Source: Notospermus geniculatus | Lineage: Eukaryota; Nemertea; Pilidiophora; Heteronemertea; Lineidae | Length of the DNA: 64,000 bases | Assembly: GCA_002633025.1 (NCBI GenBank) | Contig: NMRB01000062.1 | Span: forward strand, 710,242 to 774,241 | Direction: 5' to 3' | Shown here: piece after piece, positions 46,946 to 57,300 of the stretch | Position numbering within the stretch: position 1 is the stretch's first letter | Layout of the letters: each line of letters opens with the position of its first letter | The notes under the pieces: generated by a model | The model's database searches: none | What the model was told of the DNA's origin: nothing | What the model saw: the letters and a program-made list of their open reading frames with translations, nothing else | Program-made: the position numbers and the translations under genes

Positions 46946-48756
46946 TTAAGCTTTATTTTTTCCATTTTGCTCATTCATAGCAGCCTCTCTTGCCCTGTCT
47001 TGATTCTTCGCCAAGATCTGGTTGATGCAGTACTCGGATTCCTGGCCACACTCAGTCAGACGGAGATCCATGACGACAATTGTTGTGTTGTCTTCCATAC
47101 TCTCCTGCAGCTGCTTGCCTCCATCCTGAAAACAGATACAAGTTATCAATAATTTGAATTGTAATTAAATTACACTGAAAGTTGTACTAACAGTAGATTA
47201 TTTACAGAGCCTATTTATTGTCCTCCCAGCAATGGCCTATGACCGAAATGGGAACACGTGTAAATTTGAACTTACCGGACCAGGTCTATTACACGAGAGG
47301 TCAACTGACGTGATCGTGGAGTTCTGAGTGATGACTTGGGAAAGGATTGCAGCAGTCGGCTCCGTCATATCATTGCTACCAAGATTGATCTCGCTCAGCG
47401 TAGAGTTCTTCATGAGGGCTCGGCAGATGGCTTGTCCGCCCTCGTCTCCTAAACGATTCAGCCGCAAGTTCAGGGTCTCCAATGTGGTGTTCTTTGTCAA
47501 GGCATGAGCTATGGCCATCGCTCCAGCAGCATGGATTTGATTATCACAGACATTAAGTTTCACTAATTTACTATGATTGTTCAAAAACTTTCCAATAGCG
47601 CGTGCACCTCGATCGCCGATGGCGTTGTGTGAAAGATCAAGCTCCTCCAGGCTGGGGTGGTCGAGGATGTGGCTGATGAGAACTCGGACTTTGTCATCGT
47701 CAACTTTGCTCCGATGAAGCTGAAACACTTTCAAGTGCTTGCAGCCGGCGATACATTTAGCTAGAAGCAAACAGTCCCGAGCTGTGAACTGAAACAGATT
47801 CCACTCAAAGTTCATACCGCAGTCCTTAACGCCGTACGTGACTCTGAACTCAACAAGATTTGGTAAAGCCTGTAAAACTGGTGCAAAGTCAAAGTGATCT
47901 GTCTCTGGCCCATCCCCAGCATCACTACCAGCATCAGATGTGTCATCTTCTAGCCCCTTGACATCCTTCACGGGAGGCAGCAATTGCTTGATATTCAACC
48001 TCTGCACATAGTTAGCTGAGAGAGGTAACACTTCGTTCAATTCCATGTCAGTGGTTTGCTCTGGCACAAAGTGTTCAATGATATTTTCAAGGTTTCGCTC
48101 AAAGTACATCCGTTTCCAACTGTCGCCATACGCTGAAACATCACAGATTTCCCAGCGTGCTTTGCAGCACCTCTTCCAGTATCCTTCATCTTGAACCAGA
48201 TTTGCACTGACTTTCAGTGGCAAACTTGTGGCGATTCTCTCCAGAACTTTGGATTTGTGTTTTAGAAGGAGCTCATTCAAAATCTTGGAGTTGACTGAAA
48301 TATAAGATGAAAAGAACTTTAAGCCAAACTGCTATTTCAACTTCAGACAACAACCAAGCCTTTCAGTCCAACAAATGGCATGAACCAACAGGTCTGACCC
48401 AAACTCTACTTACATTCGAAATTGCCCACAATATGCTTGATGCACAGCTCTGACAGCAGAGGAACAGTGGCAAGGGACCATTCTGGATCTTCAGCGATAA
48501 TTCGCCGCATGTTCCGCATATCAATGATGGGGTCATTTTCTGTGACTGACGGGGCTGGAGAGGGTGCAGCAGACTTCGTTTTTGTTGTGCTTGCAGAACT
48601 CTTGGCACTTTTCCCCGACTTTGCGGATCCTGCTCTTGATCCTCCAGGACTTTTCCCACTCTTTCCACTCTTCACGCTCTGTTTGTCATCATCAGCTTTC
48701 TGAGACTTTTCACTTTTCTGACTGCTAGCAGTCAGTGGCGGTTCTACGTCAGGCAT
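46946..48756 (-). CDS. TCTE1: TCTE1 / dynein regulatory complex subunit 5 (DRC5), complete
   Basis: Axonemal protein of the nexin-dynein regulatory complex, which links outer doublets and controls dynein in motile cilia and sperm flagella. Coding exons on the minus strand: 48756-48414, 48294-47276, 47125-46946; phases 1 and 0; 513 codons before TAA (vertebrate TCTE1 is about 500). Start chosen as the first ATG (MPDVEPP), followed by a Ser/Lys-rich linker at residues 12-75. Next come MRRIIAEDPEWSLATVPLL and LCIKHIVGNF (residues about 83-114), shared with vertebrate TCTE1. The conserved block NLVQDEGYWKRCCKARW and SWKRMYFERNLENI follows (residues about 147-187). Ribonuclease-inhibitor-type leucine-rich repeats occupy residues about 260-450 (LEELDLSHNAIGDRGA, LETLNLRLNRLGDEGG). 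The short C-terminal exon ends in a charged tail. An acidic insert (DDTSDAGSDAGDG) precedes the repeats. Tail to tail with CPSF2 and head to head with RPAP1. Confidence 0.95.
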
Positions 48757-49945
48757 GGTTCAATCTGGAAAAGTGGAAATAAATTGCTAATAAAAAATGT
48801 TAGTGCTAATACTAATCACTGATAATAGGCCTAGGCCTAACTTAGACCACGGCACAGCTGCACGAACAAACAAATGATTGATCTGCCAAGCGTAGATCAT
48901 GATCAGATGTCAGTCAGATCAGATCATGTCAAGTCACTCAAGATGAAGATGATATTAGATTTGGACTGTTGGAATAACAATGCAAATCATGAAATGCATG
49001 GCAATCTACAATGGGCATGGGCATGGGATGTGGGATGAGCAGGACCATCATGTCATGGATCTGTGCGTGGATGCAACATGCACACATATGGATCATGCAT
49101 GCAATTGCAATGCATGAGATGCAAGCTTGACATGTTGATGAAAAAATTCCTCCAAGATGAAAATCAGACATGATGAGATGAGCATTAGGCCTAGGCAGGG
49201 GGCCTAGCTAATTTAGGCCTATTAAATTTCGCTTTTTTTACCACCGTCAAAACTTCTTATGCGATCTACATGAAAGAATACAACTTAATGCGTATTTGCA
49301 TGTACAGTAAACGCTTGGTTTTTCGATAAAAACCTTAGAAATCCGTTCTTTTTTCGAGTGTTCACACAATCCTTTGATCACTTGTGTCATGTGTGTTGAT
49401 GTTGCCAAGGAAGTCAATTTGCGCATGCGTAGTTCAATGACACTTCGGTTTGCCAACTTCCGCGATTCGCAATTTTTACCCAACCGTACCGGAAGTACTC
49501 GTGGGGACGAGGTCGGGAAATGGTACTTCGATGGATCCGATCCTGGTTCATGAATTTTTGCACGTGTTACAGATTTCGTGCAATTTCTCGTCTATTTTGT
49601 CATCAAAATGCTTTCAAGTTACTTTACCTGCTTACCGAACCGTCCTTCATCGTTAGAGTAGTCTATAGCAACCTTGTGAACAAGAATAATTGTAAGAATA
49701 GTGCAGTGAAAACCTTTCTAGGTAGGCCTAGTATTAGTGCTAGTAGTACTACGGGGGTGGATCTGGGATAAAATACACAAATCCGGTTTTAAAAAGACAA
49801 AAAAATAAACCATGACTTTTGGGGGAGATTTCTTGATATTTTAACCTAATGAGTACTTTTATTCTGTACTCTAGTGCCAGCAGTGCACGTTTTGGGCGCG
49901 ATTCTCCCAAAATGGCCTGTTCTGATTAAGGGCAGAATCAATTGC

Positions 49946-50530
49946 ATGTCACTGCCGTAACGCATAGTGTTTCAGCTACTTTACCTCACCTGCATGAGAT
50001 TTATTGTTAAATTTCAAGTGTCATATTCAGGTCAAGATGATTGCCGGGAGGATAACGGTGTTTTGCTACTAGAAAATCAATTTCTTGGATTTTAAGACAC
50101 AGAAACATTCATTTTTGTCACTGCCGTAACGAATACCTGACCCCCAAAATGTTACGGCAGTGACGTTACGGCAGGTGATGAAATTCACACATGATTGGCC
50201 ATGGTTCTGCACTGGAAGTCGCAGTACACATGGTGCATGAATTAAGGCCGACTACTGACAACAGTTTATCTGCCGATATAAGAATTATTTGAACAAACTT
50301 CGGATTTCCAATGAAAATGTGCGTTACGATGGTGACACTTCCTAGGCATAACTTCCTGACAAATATGGGAAAGCGGTCTAAAACGGCCAAAGCGTACCAC
50401 GTGACCGGATCAGGCCATTTGAATTTGGCGCCTTGACGAAAAGGCTTGATGACGCACAACACGGGTCTTAGTTCGATACTTCACCATCATACGGCGCCAA
50501 CATGAAGTATTCGTTACGGCAGGTGACTGA
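49946..50530. repeat. cluster of CACTGCCGTAACG words in both orientations
   Basis: GTCACTGCCGTAACG occurs directly at 49948 and 50117. Its inverse GTTACGGCAGTGAC or GTTACGGCAGGTGA occurs at 50151, 50165 and 50513. It lies between the TCTE1/RPAP1 promoter and gap 2. Confidence 0.7.
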
Positions 50531-50846
50531 AACTTGGCGACGTGGATTTTTGGCACCTTGAATGCATTTATAGCTGTTATTGTGCATTTGACGAAGTTTT
50601 TATCACCTGAAAGTTGAAGTCTTCGAGGAATATGATCAGATGATTAAAAAATATTCGGGATATTTACTGTTTTTCTTCACAGACGGGTCTTATGAATTTC
50701 AGAGGGAGGCGTGGCGACATGCAGATTAGAGGGGGTACCGCATATTCAAGACCGATTTTTTTAATGTTCTTGCCGATTGGACATGGATTGAATCATTTAT
50801 TTGTAGTACTTATGCATAGTCCTTTGTGAATCACCATATTTTTATT

Positions 50847-50906
50847 NNNNNNNNNNNNNNNNNNNNNNNNNNNNNNNNNNNNNNNNNNNNNNNNNNNNNN
50901 NNNNNN
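50847..50906. other. assembly gap (60 N)
   Basis: Run of N inside the putative 5' intron of RPAP1, in the TCTE1-RPAP1 spacer. No coding sequence is interrupted, but the RPAP1 first exon or promoter elements could be affected. Confidence 0.99.
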
Positions 50907-51343
50907 GACATATAGGTGCCCTACCTCGGCTAGGCCTAGCCCTACTTACTTACCAGCTTAGCCTACGGTACTTATGCCTAGGCTAGTAGGGTAGGCATGC
51001 TAACCGGTAGCCTAGGCCTACCCGTACCGCACCGGTAGGTAGGCAGGGGAGGGCTTGCTTGGCTTCTCGGCCTGGGGAAATGTACCGGCGTGCACTCTAC
51101 ATTGGCCTACGTACGAATGCACACCCCCTTGTTGACTTTCGCAATGAAGCGGTCGGTTAAGATTAATAATAAGAATGAGGTGTCACATGTTTATAGGCCT
51201 GTACATTATTGACTCACGCATTCCTACCGGTACGGTAGACTAGACCAGCTGGCTCGGGTAGGTTGGTAGTAGGGGCCTACCCTAGGCGTTCTGATGAGAC
51301 CTAGCTGTTTGTGTTTCTGCTCATTTGATATTTATACTTTCAG
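50907..51343. other. low-complexity TAGGCCTA/ACCGGTA-rich stretch in the RPAP1 5' intron
   Basis: Highly enriched in TAGGCCTA-, CCTAGGC- and ACCGGTA-like palindromic words. Ends at the TTTCAG acceptor before the RPAP1 start codon. No coding sequence. Confidence 0.55.
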
Positions 51344-51370
51344 ACATAGTGAAAGCAGCTATACGTCAAA

Positions 51371-54300
51371 ATGTTTACCCGACCTAAGGCTAATGAGTCG
51401 GAGGAAGATTTACTCAAGTTTCAAGAGGAATTCTTAGCGAGTCAAATCAATCCAGCTGCCTTGGCTGTAAACGCGGCAGAAGCCAAAAGAAAGCATGAGC
51501 TGCCCCGTGATGTTGTTTCTCTTGATGGTATGTGCCGATCTTATTTAAGAATTGTATAGGCCTGTTCTGCACTCAAGTCATACTACTGGTAGGCCTACAG
51601 GTTGGTTGTTCTTGGCCTACACACCAACTTGGGACCATACATGTACTTGCCGTTTAAACTATTACATGTCCAGTAAAATATGGTTGCTTGGTCGCTAAAT
51701 TGCCTGTGTTGATTTTTTTCAGAAAAACCTGGAACAGTTGCTCCACCTCCATTGAAGAAGTCGAAGTTTCAGCAACAACAGCAAAAGGAAAAAGCAGTCC
51801 AATTTGAAGATGATGACCCTGAGGAAAGATTGGAAAGTAAGTAATACTCCGTGGTAACTCAGGTCACTGTAAGATGCTATCGGATTTGCATGTCAAACCC
51901 TTCTCTGCTATCTATTCAAATTTCCTCACATTTCTAACTTTTGTCTTACAGAACATGACCAGCACATCACAAAGATTCTCTCGGAGATTGTGGTATGTTG
52001 TGTCTGTGTTTCATTGCACTTGACTTTTCTAAAATTCGAGACCTTTGTTGAGAATGTGCAAATGTAAATTATTCTGTCTTATATTTCAGGAACGGGACAA
52101 TAGAGATGTGGTTATTCAGCAGCCAAGGCAATGTTCTGGGTCGCGAGGTTTTCCGTCAGTTTTTCACCTAAAAGGACAATCTCAGGTACGTGTTTTTTGA
52201 TGCAGACATAGTGTGATGGAGAGATCAATCTTCTTTGACAGACAGGTTTTCAATGGGGGCTCTAGTTTCCTCCTACATGACATATAATTGCCTACAGAGT
52301 AGGTGATCGGATATTTGGAGCTCAAAATTCTGTTGCTCCATTCTTTGCAGAGTAGCACTGGACCTGCCAAGAAGAAGAAAAGTTTGTTTGCTCAGCAACT
52401 TGCCAAGATGTCACCAAAAGATCTCGGTGTGAGCTCCCTACCTTCTGTGCAAAAGGATGATGCAGAAATTATGGAGACAGGTAAGGAATACATGCAGCAT
52501 ATTGCAGAAAGGTTTTGTCTTATGTTTAGTTCATATGCCTTTGTATATTTGTGTTTTGTTTTCCTTGCCAGTAACGCTATTAAGATGACAACTAGACTCG
52601 TTGAACAGGTCAGTTTGCAATGTTTTCTTTCTACACAGATTCACCCAATATTGTGAGTGACAGTGGCCAAGCTTCTGGCCAAAGTTTGGACGAAACAGCC
52701 AAAAGAATCCATGAAGAAAATGCTGCCAAACTTAGTCAGATGACTGAAAATGAGATCGTGGAGGAACAAAAGAAATTATTAGAAATGTTAGGTAGGAGTT
52801 CAACCATCTTTATGTTATCAAGCTTTAGTGTTGTGGAGATGATCTTGGAGTGCCTCATAGAAGCTAAACTGCCAATCTCTAAACAGATTCAACTATGAAC
52901 TAGAATTTATGAGGAGCACTCTGGTAGTACTTTAAATACATTTGACTGACTCAGATTTCTGATGAAATGTTTTGCATACCTCTTGGCATTTATCGGTTAC
53001 TCTTCATTTCTGTCTTGTTTTAGATCCAAAAATGGTTGAATTTCTAAAATCAAGAAAAAAGGGCCCTCCAGCTTCCGGTACTGAGCGAGATGTTTCAGCA
53101 AAGAGTGCGAAGAAACCAGATGATAAAATAATTTCGAAAGAATCACCAAAAGTTCCTTTGGCCGATCTCCCAGTAAAACCCAAGAAAAATTGGATGAATA
53201 TGAACAAGATTGAGTATGACAAGTTAGAATGGATGAAAGAGTTACCAAAACCATCAGTTGACTCGGAGAAAGGTCACCAAGCCAGGTGAGTGGCCACTTA
53301 CTGCAACTTTTACAGGATTTAATTTCAACATGCTGCATGGTGCTCAATCAAGGATACCGATTGTTCACCTGGGTGATGGAAAAGAATTGTGTGATTTGCC
53401 CAAAGTTCTTTTTCAAATATTGGTGGAGTGTACTTCTACCCTCCTGATATAGTTTCATTTTGTCCCTTTTCTAGATTTGACTTTGAGGGTCAGGTCGTTG
53501 CCGCAAATGCCGACCTCCCGATGCACCTCGGTCTTCACCACCATGGAGATGAACCAGAGAGAGCTGGCTATACTCTGGAGGAGATCTTCACCCTATGTCG
53601 CAGTACTGTCCTGCAGCAGAGAGTCCTTGCACTGCAGATTCTGACCAAAATACTCAGAAATGTAAGCTGAAGTTAAAAATTTGCTACTGTGAGTAGCTGC
53701 AATACAGGAGGATTTGGTCAACAAGCTTCTTCGATCGGTTGTGAGACTTGTGATGACCTGTTCTGTGCATTGTGGGTTTTCCTCAGGATAGCAAATGTGT
53801 TGTTCACTGGTAAAGTGGATTTCTAGGAAAACGTGACATCAAATCTTAAGGAGATGTGCTACCGTAAAGTCTATTTCTCCTACCTAGTTTTGTGGAATGT
53901 TCATGACGGATGATGGTAATTTTTCAGGCCAAGGCTGGTGCATTCCTTCAGTGCTTAATGAAGCCATTGATTCCAACTCTGCTGGACTCTGGACTTGGGT
54001 TCCTCCTGCGATGGGCCTTGGACGACAGTCTGGATCCTGTTCAACATGCAGCAGTCCATGCCATGCATGCACTTGTGTTTGACTCCAATGACCAGGTAGG
54101 AAGATAGCCCTAGTCTATGTGGCAGCTTGATGTCTGCTAATCTGAGAATAGGTCCATGTTGATATTGAATTGAGAGCTAAATATGGCATTCTTGGCTCTG
54201 TAGACAATATTGGGCAAATAAATATACAGGAGGAGAAAACAGAATGCTCAGATTAAACCCATAAGATGTGATTGGGCCGATGCTTCACTGCACCACTCTG

Positions 54301-57300
54301 ACAGTCTGGCTTCATGATTACGCAAATATTGGCTTGTGCCGTGTGACTTCAGCTTTAAGCATTAGACGTCAATGTGAGAGGGAGACATATGATACAGTTT
54401 GCAAACAGGGTCCACAAGAGAGATCACCTACATGTATAAAGGATTGTCACTGTTGTTTCAGGCTGGACTAGACAGTGTGTTCAGTTGGCATTGCGGACAC
54501 GAAACAGCCATGTTCTCTCCGATGGTTGAGGAGGATGTTTCAGAAGTTGAAGAAGAAAAAATGCCAAAGTCTGATGCCGACATTGTCAAAGAGGACTTGA
54601 TCAAGGTACTTCAGGGTTTCAAACTAAGAATTTGTACTCACAGTCAAAGAAAACCTCCATTGTTACTGTCAATTTAAAGCTGTTGTCAAGTGCTCTCAGG
54701 CATCTTGTATGAATGCCATCTTAACTCTGTCGGGCTCTTAAAACAGTGGGTATTACAACTGGCCAAAATCCATGAGAGTACAAGGGCCATAGCGGTATGT
54801 AAAGAAGGGGTATTGATGTATTTTCAGGGTTTGTACCGGATGAGTTTGCTGGAGAGATTACGGTACATTCTTGAGGTGTGTAAACCACCAGCAGATGTTG
54901 TGGTTGATGCTTTGGAAATCATCTCGAGGATCGTTCAACATTCTCCTGAGGCTGCATATCAGGTAACCTCTTCTTATTGCTCTCCCTTTGGCTCTTGGTG
55001 AGTTTGACTGGCAGTCATCTTGGATCGTGCCTACGAAGGTTCTGGGCATTCAGATATTCCTGTGAGAGCAGATTTAGGATAACTTTGAAAAGTATTCAGT
55101 CCTTGTAGTCAATACCCTACTTGTGTGCAGCATGTGCTGACTTGTAGTACCTGTACGGAAGTTAGAATCATAACCAAGTCTTATACTTCAATTGAAGGAC
55201 CTAAAATTTCCATGAATTCCTCGTATTTGTAGGTGTACCAGTGCCCTCGATTGCTTGATGTAATCACCAAAGAGTTTCTGCCAAACATGTGGGAGCCAGT
55301 GGGTAAGTAAATTCAGACACATGTTCCCTCCACAGTAAGGTTTCTGTTGTGTTTGTCTTTTGAGTTTCACTTTTAAACATGAACCCTTGAAACTCCTCTC
55401 GCTCAAGCCCATGAAATTTGCCCCACCAAGACCACACTCAGACTGTGGTTAATCCTGTCGACCTCTATCACATCAGTCCTCTGCTCAGAATGTCTAAAAG
55501 TGAAAAATTCCCCTTCTGACGGTGCTCACTTTGACCTCACCTTGCTTCATTCCAGATTCACCACAGATTACACAAGCATATGGCCACCCTTTATCAACTG
55601 CTATGAAGCTGATGAGAGCCGTTTGTCAATCTGGCAGGCATATGGCTGCATTTCTGGTACGTTATTGCCAGTATTTTGCTGCATTCTGTGTGTTAGTGCT
55701 GATTATTTTAGTGGCCAAGCTGTAAACTCTCAATGGCGATACTCATGCTGTATCTTTTTCAGGTTGCTAAGTATGGATTGATGGAATGCATTACACGATA
55801 TATCGCTGTCCAACCAAAGTAAGTGTGGATTTCCCTGTACATTAGTCCTCATGGTGTTCATCTGTAATTGCAGGATCTGAAAATGTGCAGTTTTGTTTGA
55901 GTGTTGACGGAGACAACATCATGAAAATGGGTGTTGGGAGAACTAGAGTTAGTGAATGGGAACTCTCATGAACAAGGCTATTGTTCACCAAATCTGTTTG
56001 ACTTTTTCAGGGATCTTGGTCTACCACTTCAAGAAGCGTACAAGTTAAGCACAGAGTGCTTTCGTACATGGAGTGTGTGCATGGATTATGGCTTGGCCAC
56101 TGACAGGTTTAATGAGTTGTATCCATTGCTGATGAAGACACTGATGCAGGTAGGATTTGTCAGAAGACATCGTTCATCTGATCTTAAAACTATTAACTAC
56201 CAAATTGTGTGGATAGCATGTCTATGATACTGAGATACGCACGCTACAGGTTTTCTCAGAAAAATGGTCGAAAAGGCTTCTTCATTTCTCAGAGAGGTAA
56301 ATGATTCAATCTTGACAATTGAATTGTCCTCTTCTTCCCGTAATGACCCAACCTACCATTCCTGATTCTTCTGCCATTTGGACTGAATTTGTGTAACTTT
56401 ACCATGAGACTTCTTTCTCACTTCCCAGGTCCATATGAACACACTTCAAGCTGACTGTGATCCGTTGGAGGTGTCCAGAGCCGTGGCTCTGATTGGATTC
56501 CTCGAGTCCACCATGCTGACTGCAGCCTCAGGCACTCAGCTCTCACAGAGCATTGCTAGGTGAGACAATGTTTTGAAATGTTTCTGACAGAGAGGATATA
56601 ATGAACTGCGTTCTTCATTGTCTGGAATGTCCTTGAAATGGAAGCGTGTGATGTTTTATTGATTTGAAACTCTTGGCCCAAGTCTCTGAATTGTAATTGA
56701 CAGAATGATGAAGAACTTTTGGGAAAAACTAGTTAAGAACATGTAGACTTTGCTTCATTTCAGTCATCCTGATAGGGAAAATCCCGCACCCCCTGCTGTC
56801 AAATGGAATGACATCATGGGCATGTTGCAGCCGATAGAAATCTGTGCCAACAAACACATGCAGCAGTTCCTTGAGGAATATGAGAAACAGGTGGGCGCTT
56901 ACTATCTTGAGGTTTCCCTCTTGTGGCAGAGTTTAGGCCATACTCTCTGCCTCTTCTTCTCCTTGCCTTGTTCCTTCTGTCAGTCATGATTTGCTTTCCT
57001 TCTCCCCGTGTCTTGTGCCCTCAGTCGTTCACAATTTACTTTTTCCTTTCAGAGACACCAACCAGACGTTCTGTCCACCTGTCTTCATTTCATGGCATCT
57101 TATTATTCAAAGTGCCAACAACAGGTAGGAATATTACTCTGTCCTTGCTTTCATGCAGAATGGCAAAAATTAACATGAGTGGCATTGTGATTTTGGTTTG
57201 ATGGCAGTTCATCAAAATTCTACTGAAAGGTTTCAAGATAGACTGGGGTTAAAGTGTTAAGCAGGATGACACCTCTACCGTAGTTGACATTAGACTACAA

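Larger units (their letters stand above)
48757..51370. promoter_or_regulatory. divergent TCTE1/RPAP1 intergenic region with a GC-type promoter core near 49.40-49.52 kb
   Basis: This 2.6-kb stretch separates two start codons that point away from each other. In it TTTGCGCATGCGT (about 49418-49430) matches an NRF1 site. ACCGGAAGT (49488-49496) and, inverted, CTTCCGC (about 49457-49463) match ETS/GABP-type sites. These are typical of CpG housekeeping promoters. An octamer ATGCAAAT lies at 48980-48987 in an unusually ATGC-rich tract (48880-49190). GTTGCCAAGGAAGTC (about 49401) resembles a weak RFX X-box, expected for ciliary genes, but its second half is poor. The acceptor TTTCAG at 51338-51343, 27 bases before the RPAP1 ATG, implies a non-coding first RPAP1 exon upstream. 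Motif assignment is by eye. Confidence 0.45.

Noticed and set aside
48422-48703. 93-codon plus-strand frame
   Set aside because: It is the antisense shadow of TCTE1 exon 1.
49401-49415. RFX X-box for TCTE1
   Set aside because: First half GTTGCC fits, but the second half deviates at the two most conserved positions; not strong enough to call.
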